64,000 bases of DNA from Cryptosporangium arvum DSM 44712 (GTDB taxonomy: Bacteria > Actinomycetota > Actinomycetes > Mycobacteriales > Cryptosporangiaceae), in assembly GCF_000585375.1 (NCBI RefSeq), contig NZ_KK073874.1, positions 7,351,913 to 7,415,912 on the forward strand, in the 5' to 3' direction. This document shows, piece after piece, positions 49,425 through 58,008 of the stretch; within the stretch, counting starts at the first letter, position 1; every line of letters starts with the position of its first letter. Below the pieces are notes generated by a model, which worked only from the letters and a program-made list of their open reading frames with translations, did not search any database and was not told the DNA's origin. A program made the position numbers and the translations under genes.

Positions 49425-50201
49425 TCAGACGCGGGCCAGAAGCGTCCGGATCGCGCCGTCGAAAGCCGTTGGATCCTCGATCGCCGTCATGTGCCCGGCG
49501 TGCGGAATCTCCACCACCTTCGCGTCCGACAATGCCGACGCCATCGCCTCGACGTCCCGATCGGTGATCAGCGCGTCCTCCTCGCCCGAGATGATCAGCG
49601 CGGGCACGTCCGCCGAGCGCAGCACGTCGAGCGAGTCGGCCCGGGAGGCCATCGCGTACTCGGCCCAGGCCGCGGCGTCCGGCGGGGCGGCCCGGATCGC
49701 GGCTTTCACCGCGTCGGCCACCGCGGGTTTCGCCGACCGGGTGGTCTCTCCGAGCAGGTTCGTGAACACGTTCTCGATCAGCGGCTCGGCTGAGTGCGTG
49801 TGCTCCAGCGCGTGCGCGATGCCGATCCGGTTCGCGGCGGCTTTGTCGTTGTCGGCGGTCGCTTTGGTGTTCGCGAGCACCAGCCCGCGCACCCGCTCCG
49901 GGTACCGGCGCAGGAAATGCATGGCGACGTACCCACCCATCGACGCCCCGCCGAGCACGATCCGGTCGAGTTCCAGGTCGTCGAGGAGCAGCGCGAGGTC
50001 GTCGACGAGCACATCCATCGACGGTTCCTCGTCCCCGAGCGGCGAGTCGCCCCACCCGCGCTGATCCGGCGTGATCACCCGGCACGTGTCGGCCAGCAGC
50101 CAGTGCTGGGTGGCCCACATCGCCGAGGAGAGCGGGAACGCGTGCAACAGCACCAACGGTGTGCCGTGTCCGCTCTCCTGGTAGGTCAGCTCGACCGTCA
50201 C
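49425..50201 (-). CDS. alpha/beta hydrolase
   Basis: The 258-residue protein has the alpha/beta hydrolase core with oxyanion LLHAFPLSS, nucleophile elbow GGASMGGY (Ser near residue 89), acid SGEEDALIT and catalytic His in HAGHM. It resembles the 3-oxoadipate enol-lactonase/haloperoxidase-like group of esterases; the substrate is unknown. The GTG start has GGGGGG upstream. It ends a four-gene minus-strand run starting with the 3-hydroxyacyl-CoA dehydrogenase. Confidence 0.92.
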   Translation of the reverse strand: MTVELTYQESGHGTPLVLLHAFPLSSAMWATQHWLLADTCRVITPDQRGWGDSPLGDEEPSMDVLVDDLALLLDDLELDRIVLGGASMGGYVAMHFLRRYPERVRGLVLANTKATADNDKAAANRIGIAHALEHTHSAEPLIENVFTNLLGETTRSAKPAVADAVKAAIRAAPPDAAAWAEYAMASRADSLDVLRSADVPALIISGEEDALITDRDVEAMASALSDAKVVEIPHAGHMTAIEDPTAFDGAIRTLLARV

Positions 50202-50215
50202 GGTTCCCCCCTGCG

Positions 50216-51013
50216 TTATTCGGCCTGCGGCGATGGACGAGGCACGTCCGCGAACGCCGCCACGGTCTGGTCGGCGTACTGGCTCGCGTCCCCAGTCTCT
50301 ATCGGGCCGTCGTATTCACGTGGGAGCGGGACCGCGTCGGGCGACACGACCCGCGCGACGATCTCGTCCAGCACGCGTTCGGCATAACCCACCCAGAGGT
50401 GTTTCGCACCGGCCACGGGGACTATTTCCGCCTGCTTCAGCGGCGCGAACCGCGAAACCGCCTCGGCGGGCCGGAGGAAGTCGTCGAACTCCGGGACCAG
50501 CGCCGTCACCGGCTTTCCGGAGGAAGACCAGGTCTCCAGGTCCGAAGCGCGGGAGAACCGCAGCGGCGGCGAGAGCAGGATGGCGCCGACGATCCCGGGA
50601 TCGCACCCGTACATCAGCGTCAGGTCGGTGCCGAACGACCAGCCCAGCAGCCACGGCGACGGCAGTTCCTCGAACTCCGCGTACTCGATCGCGGCGCCCA
50701 CGTCGAACCGCTCGCCGTCCGCGTTGTCGAAGGAACCCTCGGAGACACCCCGCGCCGACGCCGTCCCCCGCGTGTTGAAGCGCAACACGGCGACGTCGGC
50801 CAGCGCGGGCAGGCGCCAAGCGGCTTTGCGGAAGAGGTGGCTGTCCATCATGCCGCCGTGCGTCGGCAGCGGGTGCAGGCACACCAGCGTGGCGACCGGC
50901 GGCCGCGAAACCGGCAGCGCCAGCTCCCCGACGAGCGTCAGGCCGTCCGCGGTGTGCAGCGTGATGTCCCGGCGGTCGGCCGGCAGAACGGAGTTCGAAA
51001 CGATGCGAGCCAC
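50216..51013 (-). CDS. alpha/beta hydrolase, dienelactone hydrolase-like
   Basis: The 265-residue protein shows the nucleophile elbow LLGWSFGTD (Ser near residue 146), CLHPLPTHGG early in the domain, RFNTRGTASARG, and AKHLW with a likely catalytic histidine. It belongs to the family of small cytosolic hydrolases acting on esters or acyl groups (COG2945-like). It lies 14 bases upstream of another hydrolase and four bases downstream of a zinc-ribbon-like small protein. Confidence 0.88.
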   Translation of the reverse strand: MARIVSNSVLPADRRDITLHTADGLTLVGELALPVSRPPVATLVCLHPLPTHGGMMDSHLFRKAAWRLPALADVAVLRFNTRGTASARGVSEGSFDNADGERFDVGAAIEYAEFEELPSPWLLGWSFGTDLTLMYGCDPGIVGAILLSPPLRFSRASDLETWSSSGKPVTALVPEFDDFLRPAEAVSRFAPLKQAEIVPVAGAKHLWVGYAERVLDEIVARVVSPDAVPLPREYDGPIETGDASQYADQTVAAFADVPRPSPQAE

Positions 51014-51017
51014 GTGC

Positions 51018-51299
51018 TCATCGTCGTCGGTGTCGCGCCGCCCAACAAGGTGAGTGCCAGTGGCGGCGGTCGTCGGGGGTGGCCTGCCCGGCCCAGGCGC
51101 CGGACTCCGGCCACACCACGACGTGCGCCGTCCCGGGCCGGACCTCCTGGTCGCAGCCCGGGCAGCGGTACGTCTTGGTGCTGGACGTGCCGGCCAGGTG
51201 CCGCACGACCCACCCGTCCTCGACCGTGTCGACGACCGGGACGTACGGGTCTCGCGGACCGGGGTCGCGGCGCCGGGAACGATTGTGACGTGGGCTCAC
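51018..51299 (-). CDS. small conserved actinobacterial protein with zinc-ribbon-like cysteines
   Basis: The 93-residue protein has a CPGC pair and, about 35 residues later, HWHSPC, which together offer four ligands for one zinc ion. The N-terminus is basic (MSPRHNRSRRRDPGP) and the C-terminus ends in ARHRRR. Short proteins of this kind are widespread in actinobacteria and sometimes labelled ATP/GTP-binding, without experimental support known to me. It is the second gene of the four-gene run. Confidence 0.78.
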   Translation of the reverse strand: MSPRHNRSRRRDPGPRDPYVPVVDTVEDGWVVRHLAGTSSTKTYRCPGCDQEVRPGTAHVVVWPESGAWAGQATPDDRRHWHSPCWAARHRRR

Positions 51300-51309
51300 G
51301 CCCTCAAAA

Positions 51310-52983
51310 CTACTTGCGCGCGTAGTCGCGGAAGCCCCGGGACGTCTTGCGGCCCAGGTAGCCGGCGGCCACCAGGTGCGACAACAGCGGCACCGGCTCG
51401 AACCCGGGCTCGTGGAACTCCGCGTGCAGCTCCTTCTGGATCGCCAGCGACACGTCCAGACCCACGACGTCGAGCAGCGCGAACGGCCCCATCGGGTACC
51501 CGAAGCCGAGCGTCACCGCGGTGTCGATCTCGTCGGCGTCCGCGTAGTGCGCGTCGAGCATCGCGACCGCGTCGTTCAGGTACGGGAACAGCAGCGCGTT
51601 GACGATGAACCCGGCCCGGTCTCGGCAGTCCACCGGGTGCTTGCCCAGCGACGTCGTCACCGCGTGGGCGGTCGCCACCACGTCGGGCGCGGTGGAGACC
51701 GTCGACACGATCTCGACCAGCTTCATCACCGGCGCCGGGTTGAAGAAGTGCAGGCCGACGACGTCGTGCGGGCGCTTCGTCGCGGTCGCGCACTCGATCA
51801 CCGGCAGGCTCGACGTCGTCGTGGCGAGCACCGCGCCGGGCTTGCAGACCGCGTCGAGCGTCGCGAACAGCCCACGCTTGACCGCCAGGTCCTCGACAAC
51901 TGCTTCGACCACCAGGTCGACGTCGCTCACGTCGTCGTGAGTGGCGCTGCCGGTCACGCGGCTGAGCACCGCGTCACGATCGGACGCGGTGAGCTTCCCC
52001 TTGGACACGGCCCGGTCCAACGACTTCGTCAGCGCGGCGAGTACCCCGGCGCTCTTCTCCGGGGATCGGGTCACGAAGACGACGTCGTACCCGGCTTTCG
52101 CGAACACCTCGACGATCCCGGTGGCCATCGTCCCGGAGCCGATGACACCGACTTTCCGCACGGTCCGCCGGGTCGCGGGCACCGCGTCGGAGCCGGCGTC
52201 GGCGACCGGTTCCCCGTCGACGTAGGTGTAGAACCCCCGGCCGCTCTTCACGCCCCGTAACCCGCCCGCGATCATCTGCTTGAGCAGCGGTGCCGGCGCG
52301 TGCCGCCGGTCGCCGCTCTGCGCGTGCAGCACGGTGAGCACGTCGAACGTGGTGTCCAGCCCGATCCGGTCGACGACCGTGAGCGGCCCGGACGGCAGCC
52401 CGCAGCCGAACCGCATCGCGGCGTCGACGTCGTCGCGGGTGGCGTACCCGGACTCGACGAACGACACCGCCTGGTTGAGGTACGCGAACAGCAGCGAGGA
52501 CGTGATCCGGCCCGGCCGGTCCCCGACGACGAGCGGGTTGCGGCCCAGGCGCTCGCTCAGCAACGCCACCGCGTCGTCGACGACGTCGGGATCGGTGAAC
52601 ACCGTCCGCACGACCTCGACCAGCGCGTCGCCGATGAAGTGCAGGCCCACCACCCGGTGCGGATGCGAGGCCGCGACCGCCAGCTCGGTCACCGACAGCG
52701 CCGAGGCCGCGGTGGCCAGCACGGTGTCGGGCCGCACCACCGTCCCGAGCGACGCGAACACCTGCTGCTTGAGGTCGGACCGCTCCGGAACCGCCTCGAT
52801 CACCAGGTCGACGTCGGCCAGGGCGTCGAGGCCGGCCGACACCGGCACGCCCACCCGGGCCCGGGCCGCCTCGTCCGGGTCGACCCCGACCACCTCGACG
52901 CCGGCGCGGGCGAATGCCTCCGCGAGTCCGGCTCCCAACGTTCCCAGTCCGACGATTCCGATGCGCGCGAAGTTCCTGGACAC
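51310..52983 (-). CDS. 3-hydroxyacyl-CoA dehydrogenase with two tandem modules
   Basis: The 557-residue protein contains two copies of the NAD-binding plus C-terminal dehydrogenase unit (about residues 1-265 and 270-557). The second has the full set: VGVIGSGTMATGI, GLHFFNPAPVMKLVEIV with the His-Glu pair, and the C-terminal FGYPMGPF. The first has GIVGLGTLGAGL but HFIGDALVEVV instead, with a four-residue deletion and loss of the Asn-Pro. Only the second module looks fully active. The protein oxidises 3-hydroxyacyl-CoA, perhaps 3-hydroxybutyryl-CoA. Palindromes lie upstream. Confidence 0.93.
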   Translation of the reverse strand: MSRNFARIGIVGLGTLGAGLAEAFARAGVEVVGVDPDEAARARVGVPVSAGLDALADVDLVIEAVPERSDLKQQVFASLGTVVRPDTVLATAASALSVTELAVAASHPHRVVGLHFIGDALVEVVRTVFTDPDVVDDAVALLSERLGRNPLVVGDRPGRITSSLLFAYLNQAVSFVESGYATRDDVDAAMRFGCGLPSGPLTVVDRIGLDTTFDVLTVLHAQSGDRRHAPAPLLKQMIAGGLRGVKSGRGFYTYVDGEPVADAGSDAVPATRRTVRKVGVIGSGTMATGIVEVFAKAGYDVVFVTRSPEKSAGVLAALTKSLDRAVSKGKLTASDRDAVLSRVTGSATHDDVSDVDLVVEAVVEDLAVKRGLFATLDAVCKPGAVLATTTSSLPVIECATATKRPHDVVGLHFFNPAPVMKLVEIVSTVSTAPDVVATAHAVTTSLGKHPVDCRDRAGFIVNALLFPYLNDAVAMLDAHYADADEIDTAVTLGFGYPMGPFALLDVVGLDVSLAIQKELHAEFHEPGFEPVPLLSHLVAAGYLGRKTSRGFRDYARK

Positions 52984-53028
52984 GGTCGCCCCTCTCCTAG
53001 CTGGCCGTGAGGTTCGCCGAGTTTTCCA

Positions 53029-53040
53029 TACTCATCAGTA
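53029..53040. promoter_or_regulatory. candidate operator, TACT-N4-AGTA
   Basis: TACTCATCAGTA, 46 bases upstream of the dehydrogenase start, fits the palindrome pattern shared with ccr, thiolase/mce and enoyl-CoA hydratase. Confidence 0.45.
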
Positions 53041-53048
53041 ACTTGGAC

Positions 53049-53062
53049 CGGACCATGGTCCG
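53049..53062. promoter_or_regulatory. perfect 14-bp palindrome
   Basis: CGGACCATGGTCCG reads the same on both strands and lies midway in the divergent region between the dehydrogenase and the aldehyde dehydrogenase. It is distinct in sequence from the TAC-type sites nearby and could bind another dimeric regulator. Confidence 0.45.
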
Positions 53063-53112
53063 CATCACACCCCTTGCGGGCCCTTGCCCGCATCTGAACC
53101 GAGTCACCTGGG

Positions 53113-53148
53113 TTACTCGCGAGTCAAGTTCGCCTTACCCGCGAGTCA
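53113..53148. promoter_or_regulatory. two 14-bp direct repeats, each a near palindrome, 22 bp apart
   Basis: TTACTCGCGAGTCA (53113-53126) and TTACCCGCGAGTCA (53135-53148) differ at one base and are spaced by two helical turns. The first holds the perfect palindrome ACTCGCGAGT. The arrangement, 48-84 bases before the aldehyde dehydrogenase start, is typical of cooperative TetR-type binding. Confidence 0.6.
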
Positions 53149-53196
53149 GATCGGTCCTAGACTCACGCCGAGCCCCACCCGACCAGGGAGGTCCCG

Positions 53197-54711
53197 ATGA
53201 CCGTGACCGAGCGTCCCGGCACCCCCACGTTCACCGACGGCTTCCTCGTGTCGTCGAGCCCCGCCACCGGAGCCGAGGTGGGACGCGTCGCGGTGACCGA
53301 CCCGGGCGACGTCCGCGCCGCCGTCCAGACCGCCCGCGCGGCGTCCACCTGGTGGGCCGGTCTCGGGTTCGGCGGACGTCGCGCCCGGCTGCTGGCCTGG
53401 CGGGCGCTGATCGTCCAGCGCCTCGACGAGATCACCGATCTCATGCACCGCGAGAACGGCAAGCCCACCGACGACGCGATGCTCGAGCTGTTGATCACCG
53501 TCCACCACCTGGACTGGGCCGCGAAGAAGGCGGCGAAGGTGCTCGGCCCGCGCCGGGTGCCGTCCGGGATGCTCTCGTCGAACATCGCGGCGTCGCTGGA
53601 GTACCAGCCGCTCGGTGTCGTCGGCGTTATCGGGCCGTGGAACTATCCGGTCTTCACGCCGATGGGTTCGATCGCGTACGCGCTGGCCGCGGGCAACGCC
53701 GTGGTGTTCAAGCCGAGCGAGTACACCCCTCTGGTCGGCAAGTGGCTGATCGACACGTTCGCCGAGGTCGTGCCCGAGTACCCGGTGTTCACCGGCATCT
53801 ACGGCGGCGGTGAGACCGGGGCGGCGCTCACCGCGGCCGGCGTCGACAAGATCGCGTTCACCGGCTCCACCGCGACCGGCAAGAAGATCATGGCGGCCGC
53901 CGCGAACACGCTGACGCCGGTACTCATCGAGTGCGGCGGCAAGGACCCGCTGCTCGTCGACTCCGACGCCGACCTGGACGCGGCGGCCGAGGCGGCGGTC
54001 TGGTCGGGGATGTCCAACGGTGGGCAGACCTGCATCGGCACCGAGCGGGTGTACGTGCACGAGGCCGTGTACGAACCGTTCCTGGCCAAGCTCACGGCCA
54101 AGGCGAAGGCCGTCACGCCCGGCGAGGAGGCCGACGCCGCGTACGGCCCGGCGACCATGCCCTCCCAGCTCGACGTCATCCGCCGCCACGTCGACGACGC
54201 GCTGGCCCGCGGCGGCACCGCGGTGGTCGGGGGCGCGGAGTCGGTGAGCGGGCCGTTCGTCGGCCCGGTCGTGCTCACCGACGTGCCGGAGGACTCCGCC
54301 GCGGTCCAGGAGGAGACGTTCGGCCCGACGCTCACCGTGAGCAAGGTGCGCGACATGGACGAGGCCGTCGAACGGGCGAACGCGACGTCCTACGGGCTCG
54401 GGGCCTCGGTGTTCTCCAAGCGCCGCGGCATCGAGCTCGCCCGCCGGATCCGGTCGGGCATGACCGCGGTGAACTCGGTGCTGTCGTTCGCCGGCGTGGC
54501 CGCGCTGCCGTTCGGTGGCGTCGGCGACTCCGGGTTCGGCCGCATCCACGGCGAGGACGGGCTGCGCGAGTTCACCCGCCCGAAGTCGATCGCGCGCCAG
54601 CGCTACCCGCTGCCGATGTCCATCTACAGTTTCGGCCGCACCGACAAGACGAACGCGCTGCTGATCAAGAGCATGCGCATGCTCTACGGCCGGGGCGCGC
54701 CTAAGCGGTGA
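53197..54711 (+). CDS. aldehyde dehydrogenase family protein
   Basis: The 504-residue protein has the NAD-binding FTGSTATGKKI, catalytic Glu in LIECGGKDP and nucleophile Cys in GGQTCIGTERV (near residue 280), plus VGVIGPWNYP early in the domain. This resembles the succinate-semialdehyde/medium-chain class. GGGAGG stands five bases before the ATG. It is divergent from the hydroxyacyl-CoA dehydrogenase, with several palindromes between them. The stop overlaps the convergent LLM oxidoreductase by 11 bases. Confidence 0.94.
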   Translation: MTVTERPGTPTFTDGFLVSSSPATGAEVGRVAVTDPGDVRAAVQTARAASTWWAGLGFGGRRARLLAWRALIVQRLDEITDLMHRENGKPTDDAMLELLITVHHLDWAAKKAAKVLGPRRVPSGMLSSNIAASLEYQPLGVVGVIGPWNYPVFTPMGSIAYALAAGNAVVFKPSEYTPLVGKWLIDTFAEVVPEYPVFTGIYGGGETGAALTAAGVDKIAFTGSTATGKKIMAAAANTLTPVLIECGGKDPLLVDSDADLDAAAEAAVWSGMSNGGQTCIGTERVYVHEAVYEPFLAKLTAKAKAVTPGEEADAAYGPATMPSQLDVIRRHVDDALARGGTAVVGGAESVSGPFVGPVVLTDVPEDSAAVQEETFGPTLTVSKVRDMDEAVERANATSYGLGASVFSKRRGIELARRIRSGMTAVNSVLSFAGVAALPFGGVGDSGFGRIHGEDGLREFTRPKSIARQRYPLPMSIYSFGRTDKTNALLIKSMRMLYGRGAPKR

Positions 54712-55726
54712 GGTCGAGCGCCTTCGCCAGGAGTTCGTAGGAGCGGGTGCGGGCCTCGAAGGACGGAGCCGGGGTCGCGACGATCAGCTCGTCGGCCTCG
54801 GTCTCCTCGATCAGCGCGCGCAGGTGGTCCGCGACCAGGTCGGGCGTGCCGACGTTCAGGCGGTCGGCCATGCCCTCCCGCGCCGCCGGATAGGACGACG
54901 AGGCCGCGAACTCACGCAGCTCGTCGGGCGAGATCGGCCCGGGCCGCCCTGACCGCAGCTTCGCCATGTTCAGCGTCCAGTACGCCGCGAACTCCTCGAC
55001 CTCGCGCGCGTCCTCGGACGCGAACGCGATCGTCGACACGCTGCTGCGCGGGGCGTCCAGGAACGACGAGGGCCGGAAGTCACGCCGGTAGGCCCGCAGC
55101 ACCGGACCGGCCAGCTCCGGGTTGATCTGGTGCGCGAAGCTCGCCGCCAGCCCGTTCACGGCCGCGAACCGCGACCCGTAGTCGCTGGAGCCGAGCACCC
55201 ACAGCTCCGGCTGCCCCGGCACGACCGGCGTCGCCTGCACCCGCCGGAACGGGTGGTCGTCCGGGAACCCGTCGGTGAGGAACGCCAGCAGCTCGCCCAT
55301 GAGCTGCGGGAAGTCGTTCCCCATCACCTTCTCCTCGGAGCCGCGCAGCGCGAGCGCGGTGAGCCCGTCCGTGCCCGGCGCACGACCCAGCCCCAGGTCG
55401 ACGCGGCCCGGGAACATCGCCTCGAGCGTCCGGAACGTCTCCGCGACCTTCAGCGGCGCGTGGTTGGGCAGCATGATGCCGCCCGACCCGACCCGCAACG
55501 TGCTCGTCGCCGCCCCCACCCGTGCGATCAGCAACTCCGGCGCGGTGCACGCCAGCGTCGGCGAGTTGTGGTGCTCGGAGAACCAGATCCGCTGGTAGCC
55601 GAGCCGCTCGACGTCGCGGGCCAGCTGCACGCTCGCGTCGATCGCTTCGGTGGCGGTACCGCCGTAGGGGATTCCGACGAAGTCGAGTACTGAGACAGGC
55701 GCCATGCCGGTATCAACCCCACTCAT
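54701..55726 (-). CDS. LLM-class flavin-dependent oxidoreductase (luciferase-like)
   Basis: The 341-residue protein has the bacterial luciferase-like barrel with RIWFSEHHNSPTLACTAPE, GGIMLPNHAPLKVAE and the C-terminal EADELIVATPAP. This is the MsnO8-type subgroup. Such enzymes use reduced flavin and oxygen on varied substrates; the substrate cannot be inferred. An internal ATG at 55705 (MAPVSVLDF) is an equally plausible start. The gene is alone on its strand. Confidence 0.9.
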   Translation of the reverse strand: MSGVDTGMAPVSVLDFVGIPYGGTATEAIDASVQLARDVERLGYQRIWFSEHHNSPTLACTAPELLIARVGAATSTLRVGSGGIMLPNHAPLKVAETFRTLEAMFPGRVDLGLGRAPGTDGLTALALRGSEEKVMGNDFPQLMGELLAFLTDGFPDDHPFRRVQATPVVPGQPELWVLGSSDYGSRFAAVNGLAASFAHQINPELAGPVLRAYRRDFRPSSFLDAPRSSVSTIAFASEDAREVEEFAAYWTLNMAKLRSGRPGPISPDELREFAASSSYPAAREGMADRLNVGTPDLVADHLRALIEETEADELIVATPAPSFEARTRSYELLAKALDLTA

Positions 55727-55782
55727 CCGGAGGCATTCCCCGTTTCAGCGAAACGTCGGCCCGACGCAGTACGGTGCTGCGC

Positions 55783-57873
55783 ATGACTACTCCTCCGGTC
55801 GCCAAGCGGATCCCGTTCACCCGGAGCTTCCACGGCGACGACGTCGTGGACGACTACGCCTGGCTCGCCGACCGGGAGAACCCGGACACGATCCCGTACC
55901 TCACGGCGGAGAACGAGTACACCGAGCAGGCGACGGCCCACCTCGCCGGGCTGCGCGAGACGCTCTTCGACGAGATCAAGCGCCGCACGCAGGAGACGGA
56001 TCTGTCGGTGCCCAGCCGCAAGGGCGGCTGGTGGCACTACAGCCGCACCGAGGAGGGCAAGCAGTACGGCATCCACTGCCGCCTGCGTGCCGAGCCCGGC
56101 CGTTCGGCTCCTCCGGAGACCGTCGAGGGCACCCCGCTGCCCGGCGAGGAGGTCGTGCTCGACGAGAACGCGCTCGCCGGTGACGAGGCGTTCCTCGCGC
56201 TGGGCGCGTACGACATCAGCCCCGACGACCGGCTGCTCGCCTACTCCACCGACTTCGCCGGCGACGAGCGCTTCACGCTGCGCATCCGCGATCTGGAGAC
56301 CGGCAAGGACCTGGCCGACGAGGTGCCGAACACCTCGTACGGCACCGCCTGGTCGGCCGACGCGACCGAGCTGTTCTACCTCACCGTCGACGACGCGTGG
56401 CGTCCGCACCGGGTCTGGCGGCACACCGTCGGCACGCCGGCCGAGAACGACACGATGGTGTTCGAGGAGCCCGACGAGCGGTTCTGGGTGGGCGTCGGGC
56501 TGGCCCGCAGCGAGGCCTACGTCATCATCCAGGCCAGCAGCAAGACCACGAGCGAGGTGCGCGTCCTCGACGCCACCGCACCCAACGCGGAGCCCCGCCT
56601 CATCGCCGCTCGCCGCGACGGGGTCGAGTACTCGGTCGACCACCAGGCCGCCGGGCCGAACCGCCCCGAGCGCTTCCTGGTCCTGCACAACGACGGTGCC
56701 GAGAACTTCACGCTCGCGACCGCCCCGATCGACGCTCCGGCCGACTGGGCGCCGCTGATCCCGCACGACCCCGCCGTGCGCCTGGCCGACGTCGACGCGT
56801 TCGCCGGCCACGTCGTCGTGCACCTGCGCAAGGACGGCCTCACCGGGCTACGCGTGCTCACCGAGGGCGAGCCCGACCGCGATCTGACGTTCCCGGAAGC
56901 CGTCTACACCGTCGAACCGGCCAGCAACCCCGACTACGAGACGACGCTGTTCCGCCTGCACTACACGTCGCTGGTCACGCCCGACTCGGTCTACGACTGC
57001 GATCTGGCCACCGGCGAGCTCACCCTGCGCAAGCAGCAGCCGGTGCTCGGCGGGTACGACCCCGAGGACTACGAGCAGTTCCGCGAGTGGGCGACGGCGC
57101 CCGACGGAACGAAGGTGCCGATCTCCATCGTCGCCCGGAAAGACACGCCGCGCGACGGGTCGGCGCCCTGCCTGCTCTACGGCTACGGGGCGTACGAGAT
57201 CAGCATCGACCCCTGGTTCTCGGTCGCGCGGCTCTCGCTGCTGGATCGTGGCTTCGTGTTCGCGGTCGCGCACGTCCGCGGCGGCGGCGAACTCGGCCGG
57301 CGCTGGTACGACGACGGCAAGCTGCTGCGCAAGCAGAACACGTTCACCGACTTCATCGCGGCCGCACAGCGGGTCGTCGAGGCCGGGTGGACGTCCACCG
57401 AGCGCCTGGTCGCGCGGGGTGGCAGCGCCGGTGGGCTCCTGATGGGCGCGATCGCGAACATGGCACCGGAGGCGTTCCGCGCGATCGTGGCCGACGTGCC
57501 GTTCGTCGACGCGTTGACCTCGATCCTCGACCCGTCGTTGCCGCTCACCGTCACCGAGTGGGAGGAGTGGGGCGACCCGCTGCACGACCCGGAGGCCTAC
57601 GCGTACATCCGCTCGTACGCCCCCTACGACAACGTCGAAGCGCGGCCCTACCCGGCGCTGCTCGTGCTGGCCGGGCTGAACGACACCCGGGTGCTCTACC
57701 ACGAGCCGGCCAAGTGGGTCGCCAAGCTCCGTGCGGTCGGCGCGAACGACGTGCTGCTGCGCACCGAGATGGGGGCCGGCCACTCGGGGCCGAGCGGCCG
57801 GTACGACGCCTGGCGCGAGGCCGCGTTCGCCACCGCGTTCATCATCGACGTCGCCGGAGCCGCCCAGGCGTGA
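55783..57873 (+). CDS. prolyl oligopeptidase family (S9A) peptidase, oligopeptidase B-like
   Basis: The 696-residue protein has an N-terminal propeller domain (residues to about 400; DYAWLADRENPDT opens it) and a C-terminal alpha/beta hydrolase domain. The catalytic Ser is in GGSAGG (near 548), Asp in GLNDTRV and His in AGHSG. RGGGELGRRWYDDGK is a family hallmark. It cleaves short peptides, typically after basic residues in oligopeptidase B, in the cytoplasm; no signal peptide is present. Confidence 0.93.
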   Translation: MTTPPVAKRIPFTRSFHGDDVVDDYAWLADRENPDTIPYLTAENEYTEQATAHLAGLRETLFDEIKRRTQETDLSVPSRKGGWWHYSRTEEGKQYGIHCRLRAEPGRSAPPETVEGTPLPGEEVVLDENALAGDEAFLALGAYDISPDDRLLAYSTDFAGDERFTLRIRDLETGKDLADEVPNTSYGTAWSADATELFYLTVDDAWRPHRVWRHTVGTPAENDTMVFEEPDERFWVGVGLARSEAYVIIQASSKTTSEVRVLDATAPNAEPRLIAARRDGVEYSVDHQAAGPNRPERFLVLHNDGAENFTLATAPIDAPADWAPLIPHDPAVRLADVDAFAGHVVVHLRKDGLTGLRVLTEGEPDRDLTFPEAVYTVEPASNPDYETTLFRLHYTSLVTPDSVYDCDLATGELTLRKQQPVLGGYDPEDYEQFREWATAPDGTKVPISIVARKDTPRDGSAPCLLYGYGAYEISIDPWFSVARLSLLDRGFVFAVAHVRGGGELGRRWYDDGKLLRKQNTFTDFIAAAQRVVEAGWTSTERLVARGGSAGGLLMGAIANMAPEAFRAIVADVPFVDALTSILDPSLPLTVTEWEEWGDPLHDPEAYAYIRSYAPYDNVEARPYPALLVLAGLNDTRVLYHEPAKWVAKLRAVGANDVLLRTEMGAGHSGPSGRYDAWREAAFATAFIIDVAGAAQA

Positions 57874-58008
57874 CGACCATCGATACCCGGTCCGCCGCTG
57901 CTTAACCCCGTTAACGCCGCAAACTCTCAGCTCACTGGTCACCGGGCCGACAGAGAAAAGAGGCGCCCGTCACTCCGGCACGCGCCCTGACCACTCGAGG
58001 CGGCGCTC

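Noticed and set aside
57902-57914. TTAAC-CCC-GTTAA inverted repeat before the chemoreceptor gene
   Set aside because: It is short, single and 95 bases from the start; no second copy was noticed in the window, so there is no support for an operator.
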